From Lycocorax pyrrhopterus obiensis (taxonomy: Eukaryota; Chordata; Aves; Passeriformes; Paradisaeidae): a stretch of 64,000 bases of DNA. The stretch covers positions 24,858,629-24,922,628 of the forward strand of contig JACSVZ010000006.1 of the NCBI GenBank assembly GCA_014706295.1. Reading direction: 5' to 3'. The position numbers and the translations under genes are program-made. This document shows, piece by piece, positions 11,313-23,561 of this stretch. Below the pieces are notes generated by a model that ran no database searches, was not told where the DNA came from, and saw only the letters and a list, made by a program, of their open reading frames with translations. Every line of letters starts with the position of its first letter. Position 1 is the stretch's first letter.

Positions 11313-12111
11313 TGTGCTGGTTTTGGCTGGGGTGGAGTTAAGTTTCATCATAGTAACTGGTATTACAAAATATTGTCATGGGCTACCCAGGAAAGTTGTT
11401 GAGTCACCACCCCTGGAGGTATTTGGAAGACATGGATGTGGTACTTGGGGACAGGTTTGGTGGTGGATTTGACAATGCTGATCTGGATTCAGTGGTCTCA
11501 GAGGTCTTTTCCAACCTAAATTATTTTATAATTCTGATTCCCTGGTCCTAGTATGGGACTGTGCTTTGAATTTGTGCTGTAAACAGTGTCAAAAATTCAG
11601 GGATGTTTTAGCCACTGCACAGCCCAGACCCAATGCCTTTTCTGTTTTTCGCACTGTCCACCCATGAAGAGCCTGAAAGTAAACAGTTGAAGTTGAGAGG
11701 GACACAGCAGGGACAGATGATCCATAATGATCAAAGAGATGTTCCAAACCCTATGGAATATGACCATAAGCATGATGTTCAACATATAGAGCTTGGGGAA
11801 GACAGTGGAAAGTGGGAATGTTTGATGTGATGGTGTTTGTCCTCCCAAGTAATGGTTAGGCATGCTGGAGCCCAGCTTTTCTGGGGATGGCTGAACACCT
11901 ACCTGCCCATGGGAAGAGGTGAATGGATTCCTTGGTTTGCTTTGCTTGCATGTGCAGCTTTTCCTTTACCTATAAACTCTCTTTATATCAACCCCAAATT
12001 TTTCTCACTTTTACCTTTCCAATTCTCTCTCCCATACAGATGGGGTGAGGAGCGAGCAAGCAGCTGGGAGGGACTTAGTTGCTGGCTGGGGCACCAACTT
12101 AACCCAAACCA
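11313..12111 (+). mobile_element. Solo LTR, avian ERVL-like, split by a CR1
   Basis: The sequence begins TGTGCTGGTTTTGGCTGGGG and closely follows a common avian retroviral LTR as I remember it. It continues after the CR1 insertion at about 11551 with TATGGGACTGTG and runs to about 12111. A TATA-like CATATAGAGC lies at 11783-11792 and a TATAAA near 11971 is in the position of the polyadenylation signal. The 3' part carries the usual CTCACTTTTACC and GTTGCTGGCTGGGG segments. No gag, pol or env sequence follows, so this is a solo LTR. The right end lacks a clean CA and I see no exact target-site duplication. Without the CR1 it would be about 610 bp. Assignment to ERVL is from memory. Confidence 0.85.
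11364..11545 (+). mobile_element. CR1 LINE 3' fragment inserted in the LTR
   Basis: This segment is plus-strand CR1 3' end: a GTTGAGTCACCACCCCTGG block, then GATCTGGA...CAGTGGTCTCAGAGGTC and TCTTTTCCAACCTAAAT, ending in the decayed 8-bp tail repeat ATAATTCTGATTC. LTR sequence continues on both sides, and the 5' LTR piece and 3' LTR piece overlap in short related words (CTGGTAT / CTAGTAT). The CR1 therefore landed in an existing LTR and is 5'-truncated, which is normal for this family. It is the only plus-oriented CR1 in the window. Confidence 0.88.
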
Positions 12112-13792
12112 CTTTCAGAAGATCCACCCCTGTGGGTGAGGAGGGCCTGAGGAGATTCACCTTCCAAGAAATGTAAAAGGAAGCTCTTGGCAGAACATTA
12201 TCACTGCAATAATAGGGGAGCACTCAATAATACATCATGTTCTTACTGCAAAAATTTTTTTGTTGTGGTATAAAGCTTCATGTTGCCATTTTGAAATGTT
12301 TCCCAAATTTTCTGTAAAATGAAACCTTTGAAAATTCATTTCAGATTAAAAAGTTCAATAAGATTGTTTCAACTTGATAGTAACAAAAATTGCTGACTGG
12401 CCAAAAGTTCTTTTAGTCATTTTATTTTCTGAGAAATATTAGAATTTCTGTTTTTAAGCAAAAACAGATGCCTAAATAATAGGAAATTGAAAAGGAAATT
12501 CTTACCTTCTTCTGTTTAAACTAAAATGTTCTCCTTAGGATGAATGCTGATGAAATATGTGCTTTGCAGAAATCCTAAAGGTCTGTCCTTAAAAGTATGT
12601 AAATCAAAATGTGTTCTGACAGGATTAATAGCTATGCACATTCACTTGAAACAGTAAATTAAATTCTAGTTAGCTCTAACCCCATTCGGATGTTACCTAA
12701 AGGGAAAAAAAGCAGGATGTGAAACATAAAGGCTAAAATCTGTATGAGAAAATAAAAGCTCTGCCTATTTTTTGTCTCAGTGTTTTCCGGTAGTTTGATT
12801 TTTGTGGAGTTTCTTTGTTTTGCCTTTTTTTTTTTTTTTTTTTTAATAATCTTCAATGCAGGGAAAACATTACTATTGAAAAATATGTAAATGTATAGCA
12901 CATGTTCAGGAAACTCAAATATAGTCTAAACAATCAAAAGGCCATAAAGAACATATTTTGTTTTTGCAGAAAATTATAACTCTTAGAAGTGATGATCTGA
13001 ATCATAGTAAATCTTAGAAGTAGAAGCTATAAGATTGTAACTTGGCTGTGTTCAGATAATTCAGTTAGATATATATTCAGATTTACAAAGTAGCATAAGC
13101 TATTTGCCTAAGGAGTGTGTGTGAAAATAGCCTCCGAAAAATCTGTCTATCCTGTAGCTGAAATCTGGTGACAATTAATACTGAACTGATCACAGCTATG
13201 TTCTTAACTGTTCTTACACACCTTTTGCATCATTTTTCCTGAATTTTAATGCACTAATAAGAAGTTTCTCCCAAGAAAATATATCCAGCAGTAAAAATGA
13301 ACCAAGACCTAATGTGCAGACTTTGATCTAAAGGTGAACTGTCAAAAAAGCAAGTCCATGTTGAAGGTTTTGCCTGTCTATACAAGAAACACTACCTTTG
13401 GGAAATTCAGTAATAATTGGATAAAATTTAGTGTTTATAAAAGTACAATTCTGTGCCATTGTATAAGCACATTGTGCAACGTGATTTACTGGGTGCAAAG
13501 CATGAAATTCATTGCTCAAAATCAGAAGTACAAAAATGCTGAAGAGGAAGATGGAAAACAGTTAGTAATAGGTTGTGCCAGTCACAGCAAATAACACAAA
13601 AGAAACATGATCATATCAAAGGTCAAAGCTTTATACACACCCAAATGAGTGCACACCCAAGTGATATCCACATGGATATACTCCTTATGAATACACTACT
13701 GTGTCACAAGAACCATAAACACCAATCAGATCACTTAGTTTGCCTTGGCTATAAGAATTATGGCTTGTGATAGAAAGCCATTAACCAAAGTG
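12112..13792. other. AT-rich unique sequence, no gene seen
   Basis: Includes a 20-base T-run at 12825-12844. No domains or repeat families recognised. Overlapping frames near 13328-13594 are not supported as genes. Confidence 0.62.
12825..12844 (+). repeat. T20 homopolymer
   Basis: Twenty consecutive T residues, the longest single-base run in the window. Confidence 0.85.
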
Positions 13793-14368
13793 TCACAGAT
13801 TTGCTCTCTCCAGGTACCCTACTGCTACACCCAAGTGATCAAGCCCTGTGGTTTTAACCTTGCTCTGTAGACCCTTGCAAGTCACTGTACAGATTTGAAA
13901 AGCACCGATGAAATGAGTCAAGAAAAGCAAGCGCCTTTCAATAGAGCAGGACATCTTTTCAGAAGCCAACAAATCCACAAATCTTAAGAATAGCAGGCAG
14001 CAAAATAATTTACAGGATCTAGCCATAGAAGTGCTGGCTGTAGTGCATAAAGGACACAGCCAAATGGAGATAGCTAACGTATGAAAGGTGTGATACTCTG
14101 GAAGGCTGCAAAGAAATGGTTTCTCTAATCTGTGGAGGCAAGTAGCCACGGAAAGAGGGATCAGAAATAAATTTAATTCAGGCTGTACCACTTCTGAAGC
14201 AGAATTTGACTGTTTTTTCCTGGGAAGTTTTGAGATGGAGGGAAACTGCAGGCACAGATACTTCAGCACAGGCAGTATTAGGGTGAGGTCGGCACAAATA
14301 TAGTTAATTAAGCAGGAGATGGTAACTTTAGTATTGGTGAAGTATTCAAAAACATTGTTATAGAGCAC
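13793..14368 (-). other. Unrecognised 191-codon open frame
   Basis: This is the longest open frame outside simple repeats. The predicted product is rich in Leu, Cys, Ser and Phe, with several hydrophobic stretches but no motif I know. In DNA of this composition a frame of this size is uncommon but not beyond chance in 64 kb. No promoter, polyadenylation signal or splice context supports it. It may be the antisense of a decayed coding sequence or a chance frame. Confidence 0.15.
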
Positions 14369-14408
14369 ATTGAACTAACACACTGCTTATCACAGCTGGT
14401 TTGTTTAG

Positions 14409-14567
14409 ACCCGAGAAGTGTCATCAAAAAGGGTCATGAGTTTGGAATTATTTGCTGCAATTATTTTTGGTATAGCTCTTCTATTTACAAGCAAAAATGT
14501 TAAGAGAAAGCCTCTACCAGCAGCAGCAGATTCGACTCGGAGTTTTCCCAGCAAACTCCAAGAGTAT
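14409..14567 (+). other. Candidate 53-codon internal exon
   Basis: The plus-strand sequence has a pyrimidine-containing acceptor-like TGTTTAG ending at 14408 and a strong donor TAT|GTGAGT at 14567/14568. Between them are 159 bases, an exact multiple of three, open in one frame. The predicted peptide has a hydrophobic stretch (LELFAAIIFGIALLF) followed by a basic segment (KNVKRK), like a membrane anchor with a cytoplasmic tail. I recognise no family. Both splice sites and the frame can occur by chance. Confidence 0.18.
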
Positions 14568-17500
14568 GTGAGTGTAAATGGGGTGTGACAGTGCAGCTCA
14601 TAGCTGTTAAGCAGAACACAATGCCTCAAAGTCAGCTGCATCTTGGTGCAAACGCAGCAGCTAAAACAGGACAAGTTTTGAGTCTGCGACTCTAGCAGTC
14701 ACTACATTTGGCACCCTTCAGATTTGTACTGGAAATTTTGAGGTTGTAACAGTTTCATGTTCCAGACCGTCTATAATAGCTCCTTCACACAAAAGGACTA
14801 ATATTTTGGGATTTTAGGAACCCTATAAGTAGCCAAGTAGTCGTTGTCTTTCCAGGATCAAAATTCAAAACAAGCTCAAAAGCCAGACTTCATGCTGCTC
14901 CCTCTCTCGATGTCCTATACTACTGCAGTTCTGCCTTCTCTCTGGAAGATCCATCTTGTCATATTTTCAGTGTAATGAACTATAAAAGGACTGAAAAACT
15001 AGGTAATTTTGCCCTTTGAATGACTTTTGACAGTCCTTTTATGTCTTAGAACTTCACTTCTGTCTGCAGAATGGGGGCAATGGGTTGATTTTCATCTCAG
15101 AAAGATACGATGATGGGATCTAGCAATGAGAGAATATTGTATAAAATTAAGTAAGCAGTCTGGTATGGTTCCTAGAAGCTGTCAGTAGCTTTTCATTGTT
15201 ATATTTTCTCTCTAAAGCACAGTTAAGAGTTTTTGTTGCCATTAGTTACACTTTAAATACAGGGTCTGGGCCAAATTAATGGTCTTAGTAACCCCACAGA
15301 TCAGTCAGTGTGAATCTGCTGAAGTTATTAATGACGTTACACCAAAGCTCAAATGATGGAGGGAAAACGAGATTCATGGCCTTAATGTTAAAGGTGACCT
15401 CTGCTATGCATACACACTATGAAAATCTACAGCCCACAGGCAATTTGATTTTGTGCCTGAAAATTACTGTAGAGACTTTGGTAACTGAGGCAACCTCCTC
15501 TGCTTTTCCTTTTAAAAATATTATTAGTATGAAGGGCAGAGTGAAGATATTAAAATCAAATCAGGACTGAGCTAAGAATCTGTTATTAAGAGTCCTTTAG
15601 CTTTAGAAATAAGGCACAGTTCAGAGGTACGGGGGCAGTTTGTGCAAGTTTGGTGGTTTCTGATGGCATGGAATCTGCTGACTGCATTTTCCATCTCATT
15701 AACCTGAGGTTCCCTAGAGGGAGAGAGAGTCTCTGGTGCTCAGGAAGTGTCAGGCACAGCTAGAGCTGTCATTTGTTTTCCTTCTGAGAAAGCAAAAAAT
15801 TACTTCCATTTGACTGCTACCTTAATCCTGCACCACCCATGGCATGTCCCGTGCATATGCTGCAGTCCTCGCACCAGGGTGCGTGGTTGGACAGATGTAG
15901 AAGGATTTTCCCCTTTGCAGATCCACGTGAGTGAAAGAAAGCTTGGCAGGTGGCAAAATAAGCTAGAAGCAACAACTTTGTGGTCCAGGAACCAAAACAG
16001 AACAAATGAAGAGGAGACAAATCCTTTACCTGCCCTTACCCATTGTTGACATGTACAGAATGGGTCACACCATGTGAAGGACCACAACACTTCCTACGTG
16101 GCTGGCCTTCTGGAGTCACAAAGAGCAGCACACAAAAGATAGCAATACACAAAATGAAAATGTAGGCTCTCACATGCACTTGCTAATGAAAAAGCTGCTT
16201 TAAATGTAGTGTATCAGAGTGGTTTTTCTGGAAACCAAATACTTTCCAGGGACTGCTCAGAAGCAGACACAAGTGTTGGCATGGACTGGTCAGGCAGGCT
16301 GGTCTTTCTGGTGGCTGGTGGGTCATGGGAAATCGTGGGGGGCACTCAAACAGAAACCACGCAGGTCAGGCAGTCACCGTGAGATGTGACTACTCGACGT
16401 TCCAGAGCAGATTGCTCATGTGACCGTCTACATGAGATTTTAGGAGCCTATCTATGGACACCCAGATTCGAAATGAATGTTTACAGGGATCCATTTGTCA
16501 TATTTACTACATTATGCAAACTATTGATTTTTTTCAAAACTCGCCAAAAAGCATCCAGGAAAAAAAAGCTTCTATGCTCTCATTATGCTGTAAATCAAAC
16601 AATTATTCAAACTACAGTTGCCAAGCATGGCTCACGGACTCAGACGCTAACACACAAGTCCTCAAAACCACTCTTGCTTGCCCTTATTCATAATTGGAGT
16701 TCATAACATAAGGCACAAGTTGTTCAAATCTGTATCTCAGACACAGAGTAAGCTCAGAATAAGTAAAATTCATTAGAAAATAATTAAAATATTTCTGGTG
16801 TAAGTGAGCCAAGATTTAAGGGCTCAGAGGATATGAAAGAAAAGAAAATGAGAATGTGCTGAATTGCGAAATTGTAGATTCTTCCAATGAGAAAAAAGAA
16901 AGAGACGATGAAGGGGCCAGGGAGCAGAAAGAACTGAACTCCAAGCAACAATTGGCAGCTTGAGATAGAATACATAGAAGTGACAGGTTGTAGCAGGGTT
17001 GTATCTCACAAAGAAGCCACAGAGAGTCTCCAAATCAGTGAAATTGGAGCTCAGTATGTGAAGGAGAACAATGAGGCTAAGTTGAGAAAAAAGTCTGATA
17101 AGTGGAACAGAAGGCTTGCAGTATAAAGGAAAAAAAGAAAGCTGAATCAAGTGAGAGGAGAAATGGTAAGACAGTTTTGATAAATTATCAGAATTATAAC
17201 AGCTGAAATACAAAAGAAATTATATATCTTCATCTTACTGAGGAATACCTGGTGACATTGAACAACATTCTAGCAGTGGGTGGACAGGGAAAAGGGGGGT
17301 CAAGTTTAGCACTCTACTATTAAGCCTGAATGACTGGGAGCATGGTGAAATTATCTCACAGTGATGAAGAATGGAGAGAGGGGAGAGATAGAAAGGAAAT
17401 TAAGGAATATGATATTTATATAAAGCTATTTTTCTGTATGCATAAGAATAATTAATAAAACTTGGTGTAAAGGCTTATTTTATCTTCCTGTACTCCATAC

Positions 17501-19922
17501 CCGTCAGGCACAGACTACAACACAGCATAACAACTGCACAGCGCTCCCTGCTCTCAATGAGCAAGAGCAGAGATAATTCATTTTCATGTCATGTATCATT
17601 CACAGCTGTCTGCTGTGATTGCAAAAGTCAAATTACTCCATCCTACATTCACACTAAGCCAAATCCGTTTGGAAAGCAGGGGACAGAAAGTGGGTGTGTT
17701 AATAGCAGATAATTTGCTTCCTGAATATATTTATGAGGTCAAAATAGGAACATTAATAGTCCTGTGTGGTATCTAACACTATTGAATGTGTAGGGCAAAT
17801 ACTCTTGTACCACTTATTCAAAGCATAACACACAAGAGCTTAACTTTATCTTATTATAGCATGCTATAACATCTTGTAATTTTCTGCATACTTTTTTCTC
17901 TTTCTAATAACATGTTATGACTCTAAGTAAGCATCTGGGTCTTATTCCTGAACAAAATTGAGATGCAAGACACATATATCAAAACTCAAAGAAAAAGGAA
18001 TTTAAAAATTAGCTATTCATGCTATTTGGCCAATGCTCCCTACTGTGCTTTTCTGCATTCTGGAGACCACGGAACACAATTCAAAGTCTAGGTAGGGTGC
18101 CTTTTGCTGTAAACAGAATAAGTCTTCGATTATCACTTTAGTTTGGAAGAAAATTAATTGATGGTAAAATATATTTTTTCTGTTTCAGGTTTCTCTACTG
18201 TCAGAACAATAAAATATGTGAGCTTTCTTTCCTGCTATAGACTGTACAGGGGTTCAATCATGTGGTGGAATTATTCAGAACAAATCTAAAATTATGAATT
18301 TTGTTATGCTAGCCTTTCAAAAAAAAAATTAATTTCAATAGTAAAGTCACAGACAAACTCTGAGCACTTTGTTGCTTTGTTTGTCCCCTTAAGGTTGGTG
18401 ACAAAATTCCTCTATAGAATACTGTTGAAAATGTAGAAAACTTTTGTGTCTCGGTCCCCTTCCAGGATTTCCTCATAAAGACTACTAAACTGCAGTTAGA
18501 ATAACTTGACTGAGTCCATTGTGTTTTCTTCCCTGAAAGAATAGTTTAAAGTGTGCTGGTGCTGCTGCCCATTTCCATCGTTCAGACTCCTGACTTCAAG
18601 GTATAACTTAATGTCAGTACAAAGCACAGGAAGTATTTTGACCTACAAACAGAGCTGGCTTTAGGTTCTCCCCACTCTGTCATATGAGGTGAAGCAGTTA
18701 GAAGGTGCTCTGCAAAGACACTACCAGTGATTCATCCCAAGTCCCAGTGACAGGGGTTTACCTTGAGAGTCATTATTTTACTTATTTTGACAAATTTTTG
18801 GTCCTTTAACAGGTGAGAGCTAGAGCTTTCTCTCTCTTCTGGGGCATTGCTATACAAGAGGCCTCTCCCTCACCTCCGTGAATCCTGCCGCCATCTAAAC
18901 ATCCCACCATAAAGTAAGAGGAAGAGACAGACCTTTGCAAAGTGGTTCAAATATTCTCTTGTGAGGGTACCACATGGTGAATGGTTACTGTTTATCAGTA
19001 GTTTCACATGAAGGGTTCTGAGATTGCTAATTATACCAAAACATGGTTGCTTACAAGACGTTTTGCTTCTTTGGGGCTATTACTTTGACTCTGTTTCCAG
19101 GGCTTGGAAGATTCTTTAGAGCCTTATTTGGTAAAACACTATGGCAACATTTCAAACATAGTTCTGTCTTTTAAAATTTGTATCTATCTTCCTAAATATG
19201 TATTCAAAAGTACTCTGCTGGAGGACTTATTGCACTGACATGTATAAGCAAGAGGATTTTTTTTCTGTAGCACACCTGAAATAAGATTTGATTCAAAATA
19301 CTTACAAAAGTGTCCAGAATCCCGAATGACTAAATGAATCAATTGTGTGAATTATCAAACTACAATAATACACTTTTGCTACTACTGAGACTCAGTTTCA
19401 CTGAAATTTATTGTTATTGTTTATTTATATTGCTCAATCACTATTGTGCTACACTGCCAGTCAAATATAAAGTATCACAAAAATATCTCTGAAGGATATG
19501 AATGCCTTCACCTAAATAGGTTTTGACCTTAGAAAGAAGAAGGTAGCTTATAACGATAGAGTGGGTCAATATAAAAAATGGTAATTGAATTCCATCTTGT
19601 CAGAAATAAATAAATACAAGGAAGAAAAAGTTTCTCTTGTGAGTAGTAGGACAGGAATGTTTAGAAAAAAATATATTAAAATAGAAAAGTTTAATAAGAT
19701 GTCAAGCGTAATAATTGAAATTCCATTTTCCACTGCATACACATGGGTATGAAATAGCCCATTGGTGTTGATTCCGTGATTACATTTAGAGATATCATTT
19801 CATTGCAAACTGTATTTGGAATTCTAAAGCCATTAAAAAATGCATCACATGATGCATTTCATTCCTGCTTAAATGGAATGATATATTTCACTCTTTTTCT
19901 CTCTAAAAAACACCTTACCCCT
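14568..19922. other. Unique sequence, no gene supported
   Basis: No recognised repeats or domains. The 15.6-16.4 kb part is somewhat richer in GC and holds overlapping frames on both strands (15747-16049 plus, 16090-15800 minus), but neither shows a motif. A 129-codon minus-strand frame at 17213-16824 is Leu/Phe/Ser-rich and looks like chance. Confidence 0.6.
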
Positions 19923-20369
19923 TGTTGGGCCCCAGTCCTTGCTTGGCGAGTTTGCTTAAAAGGTATTTGTGGTGCTACTCTTCCCTGAAGTGGGTGCACG
20001 GGAGATAAGCAACAATGTTCTCAGGAGGTTAAAAAACAAACTTTACTGACAAACTTTAGAAGGCCAAAATTTGGCAAAATTTAAGACAAAACATTCAATC
20101 AAAATAAGGCATTTCACCAAGAACTGAGTTAGCAAACTCTACCCATCCAACCTTATATACCCGTATATCAAGGGCTCGATTGGTGCTCCAGGGGTGGCAT
20201 CTGGGGCATTAATTCAGGTGTGCCAGTGACTGACAGCCCCCCTGGGCTGGACTAGAGGCTCCAGGGCTGGGATGTGGAGCAGAGCATCACTGCACCTTGG
20301 CAGAACTTGCCCTGCCCCACCTGGCTTCAGTTGTTTTGAGCCCATAATCATTTTCTCCAGTCTCTCACA
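19923..20369 (-). mobile_element. Solo LTR, ERV1-like
   Basis: Read on the minus strand, the element starts TGTGAGAGACTGGAG and ends GGGGCCCAACA, so it has TG...CA ends over 447 bp. It is flanked by the exact 4-bp repeat CCCT (19919-19922 and 20370-20373). Four-base duplications are typical of class I (ERV1) insertions. A TATA box (GTATATAAGG) lies at 20162-20151. Downstream an AGTAAA-type signal lies near 20050-20037, and U5-like sequence follows. No internal viral sequence is present on either side, so it is a recombined solo LTR. I infer the class from duplication length and do not recognise the exact family. Confidence 0.72.
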
Positions 20370-21537
20370 CCCTTATAATCAAAGAAAAATTAATTTCATT
20401 TACAGAAAATATTACTGTAGCTGGTTTTAAGTTAATATATTAAACTAATTCCTTGCAGCATTAACTCATGCCCGTGTATCTATCTCCTACTCCTTTTCCC
20501 CAAAATTTAGTCTATCTTCAACCAAGACAACGGGGCCCATGAAAAGTTATTTCTAGGTTGTAGCTGATTAGGAGGCATGACACAAGAATGGAAGTATCCC
20601 TTGCAGACTATACCTTGAGCAGCTTGTATTTGTGTATATGAGAAAGCCCCTGACTTCAGCTGTTCGGTTACACTCGAACATAATAATATGTCCTTGAGAA
20701 AGAGATGTTATCTCAGGTAGCCAGGAACTGAGTCATAGAATTGAGCCATAGAACATAATAAATCAGAAATTGCACCTGCAGCCTTACTGGTCTCTGTACT
20801 AGGTTATTTTACCAGCAAAGTGCAGCCTCACATAATGGCAGAAACCGTCATTTTGACCTTGACTTTGTTTCAGAATAGTTTGAATGGTAGCTTCAGCAGG
20901 ACCACAATGATGTTTTGAATCTAGATGCAATCTAGAAATCTAGATTTTGAATCTAGAAACAATCTGAGGATTGTTGCACACCAGAAAGTTCTAAACATAT
21001 TACACATTTGTATTGTAGGAAGAAAACTTTGAATTTTTCCAAGAAGTTCTGGATTCTAATTCCTCCTAATTATGCCTCCTTTGTCACCGAGAGTGAACTA
21101 TTTAATTTAAGTAGGAGTATACGCTCTAACTGGAAGATCACCACACTCCCTGTTTTTTCATAATACTTATTTAACTAAGGTACAGATGTATCAATATTTG
21201 TAAAATATTTCAATGGCAGCTGTAGTTTTGTCATCTAAATGGAATATAAATGAAATAGGAAATTAAAACTCAATTATTTTTCTTGAAGGATGCCATCCTT
21301 GGCTTAATTTGATTTTTTCTTTTTCATTCAGTTTACATTTTTTCCTCTATGTATGCTTTCTTAGCATTCAGGAGGCATATCATAAATTACACTGGTGAAC
21401 TACAGTAATCTGACCTTTTCAGTATTCAGTAGTTTGAATGTCTAGAAAGGATAATTTGCAAAAATTAAAGGAGCATATTTCTTTCCCCTTCATGTAATGG
21501 AGGGTGACATGTCGAAGCAAAAGTGAAGCTAAGTGTA
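20370..21537. other. AT-rich unique sequence with a small repeated TCTAGA segment
   Basis: No gene supported. At 20912-20967 a TTTTGAATCTAGA block occurs twice about 33 bp apart, giving several TCTAGA words in 60 bases and a small inverted repeat. This looks like a local tandem duplication. Confidence 0.6.
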
Positions 21538-22647
21538 TGCAGTGGGATGACCCTGGCTGGATGCCAGCTGCCCACCTAAGCCTTTCTATCACTGCCCTCC
21601 TCAGCTGCACAGGGGACAGAAAAAGTCTAACAGAAGGCTGGTGGGTTGAGATATGGACAGGGAGAGATCATTCACCAATTACTGTCATGGGCAAAACAGA
21701 TTTGACTTGGGGAAAATTACTTTAATTTATTTCCAGTCAAGTCAGAGCAGGGTAATGAGGTATAAAAACAAATCTTAGAAAACACCTTCCCCCATTCCCT
21801 TCCCTTCTTCCTGGGCTCAACTTCAGATTTTCTCTACCTCCTTCTCTGCAGTGGTACAGGAGGAGAGGAATAAGGGTTGCAGTCACAGAATCACACCTTT
21901 TCTCTGCCACTCCTTCCTCCTCACACACTTCCCCTGCTCCAGCATGGGGACCCTCCCACGGTAGACAGTCCTCCACAAACTTCTCCAATCTGAGTCCTTC
22001 CCATGAGTTCCTGCTCTTCATGGACTGCTCCAGTGTGGGTCCCTCCCACAGTGTGCAGTCCTTCTGGAACTGGCTGCTCCAGTGAGGGTTCTCCACAGGG
22101 TCACAAGTCCTGCCAGCAAACCTATTCTATGGTGGCCTACTCTCCCCATGGAGCCACAGATCCTGCCAGGACCCTGCTCCAGTGTGGGCTTCCCACGGGG
22201 TCACAGCCTCCTTTGGGCATTCACCTGATCTGGTGTGGGGTCCTCCAAGGGCTGCAAGTGGATCTCTGCTCCACCGTGGACCTCCATGGGCTACAGGGGC
22301 ACAGCTGCCTCACCACAGGCTGCAGGGGAATCTCTGCTCTGGCACCTGGAGCACCTTCTCCCCTTCTTCTCCACTGACCTTGGTATCTGCAAAGCTGTTT
22401 CCCTCACATATTCTCACTCGTCTCTGTGGCTTCAGTTGTGCAGCAACTTTTTCCCCTTCTTACATGTGTTACCACAGCAGTGCTACCTCCATTGCTGATG
22501 GGCTCAGCCTTGGCCGGCAGCAGGCCCCCCTTGGAGCTGGCTGGCATTGTATCTGTTGGACACGGGGGAAGCTTCTGGCACCTTCTCACAAAAGCCACCC
22601 CTGTAGCCTCTTCCGCTACCAAAACCTTGATGTGCAAACTCAATGCA
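21538..22647 (-). mobile_element. Complete solo LTR, ERVL-type
   Basis: A 1,110-bp LTR on the minus strand, with TGCATTGAG at its 5' end (22647) and CCCACTGCA at its 3' end (21538). It matches a common avian ERVL LTR in memory throughout, including the repeated 'GGAGCAG...GACCC' modules in its U3 and an AATAAA signal at 21731-21726. The flanks GTGTA (21533-21537) and GTGAA (22648-22652) agree in four of five bases, fitting the 5-bp duplication of ERVL. No internal region is found, so it is solo. The open frames at 22003-22784 on both strands come from stop-poor U3 modules and are not genes. Confidence 0.9.
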
Positions 22648-23561
22648 GTGAAATATAACAATGTTGTGTTACTGTCCAGTTCTCTATGCTTTACTGCAGC
22701 AATAAAGTGAGAAATCTGTTTAGTATTTGCTTTCTGTGCAACGTACCAAATTAGTAGAATAGGAGGATTTTCAGCAAAGGACATCTAGGATAATTAAAGT
22801 TGTGAACTGGCTTAGGTATGAGAAGTGTATTTACAGAGCAGGGAATGCCATGGAAAAGAAGCGAATGTGAGGAAAGAAGTAAGACAATTCTGTACATCAT
22901 CAAATTGAGTAGAATGGATAGCATATGAGAGCAAATAATGAAGAGTGAATCTGATCAGGTGTTCCTGGTGTCCTTCAATAAAAGAAAAAAAAAGCTTCAA
23001 TAGAACCTAAAAGGTATTTCTGCAAGTGAGGGATTTATTCTGCAATTTGCAACAAAGCAGTAGTTACCCTGCCACAGGGTTGTAGATTTCTAGCTGATGA
23101 CAGGGTTGACAAAAATCACTGGAAAAAGACAGGGAAGAAGAGTCCATCTGTTATCATTAAGTACCAAGATAACACTCTCTAAGGAATCATTTAACCCACA
23201 AATTACTGTAAGCAGGAAGAGCATCTGTGAAAGGTCATCTACTGGCATCTCCTGATCTGATTGTCTCCTTTGGGAATTCTACATGGGTATCTAAGTAGGC
23301 ATTGCTCTGACCTGTGAGAGCCAATCCTAAATGGAATTTAGTTCAAAGCAGAATCTATGATAGAAAACATAGAAGGAAAACTCGAAACACTTTAATTTCT
23401 TAGGTCTTTAGCAGGCCTCAGATAACGTGCCCTTCCAGAAGGTACAAAATATGGAGATATTGAGCTTATTTCCAAGCAGTTTTCTATTTTGGCTAAATTT
23501 CACCATCCATTATCAGCTAAAATAATGCAATACAATAACTATCATATAGGTCAATGTCATG
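22648..23561. other. Unique sequence, no gene seen
   Basis: No recognisable gene. An AATAAA followed closely by a short A-run occurs at about 22978-22994 but no open frame precedes it. Confidence 0.6.

Noticed and set aside
15906..15932. A 6-base microexon between a good acceptor (CCCCTTTGCAG) and GTGAGT donor
   Set aside because: The juxtaposed sites are striking, but a 6-base exon cannot be supported without RNA evidence, and nothing around it looks coding.
16824..17213. 129-codon minus-strand ORF
   Set aside because: It is Leu/Phe/Ser-rich, lacks any motif and is within the length expected by chance.
22003..22784. Overlapping ORFs of 87-158 codons on both strands
   Set aside because: They lie mostly inside the U3 of the minus-strand ERVL LTR at 21538-22647 and reflect its composition and repeated modules.
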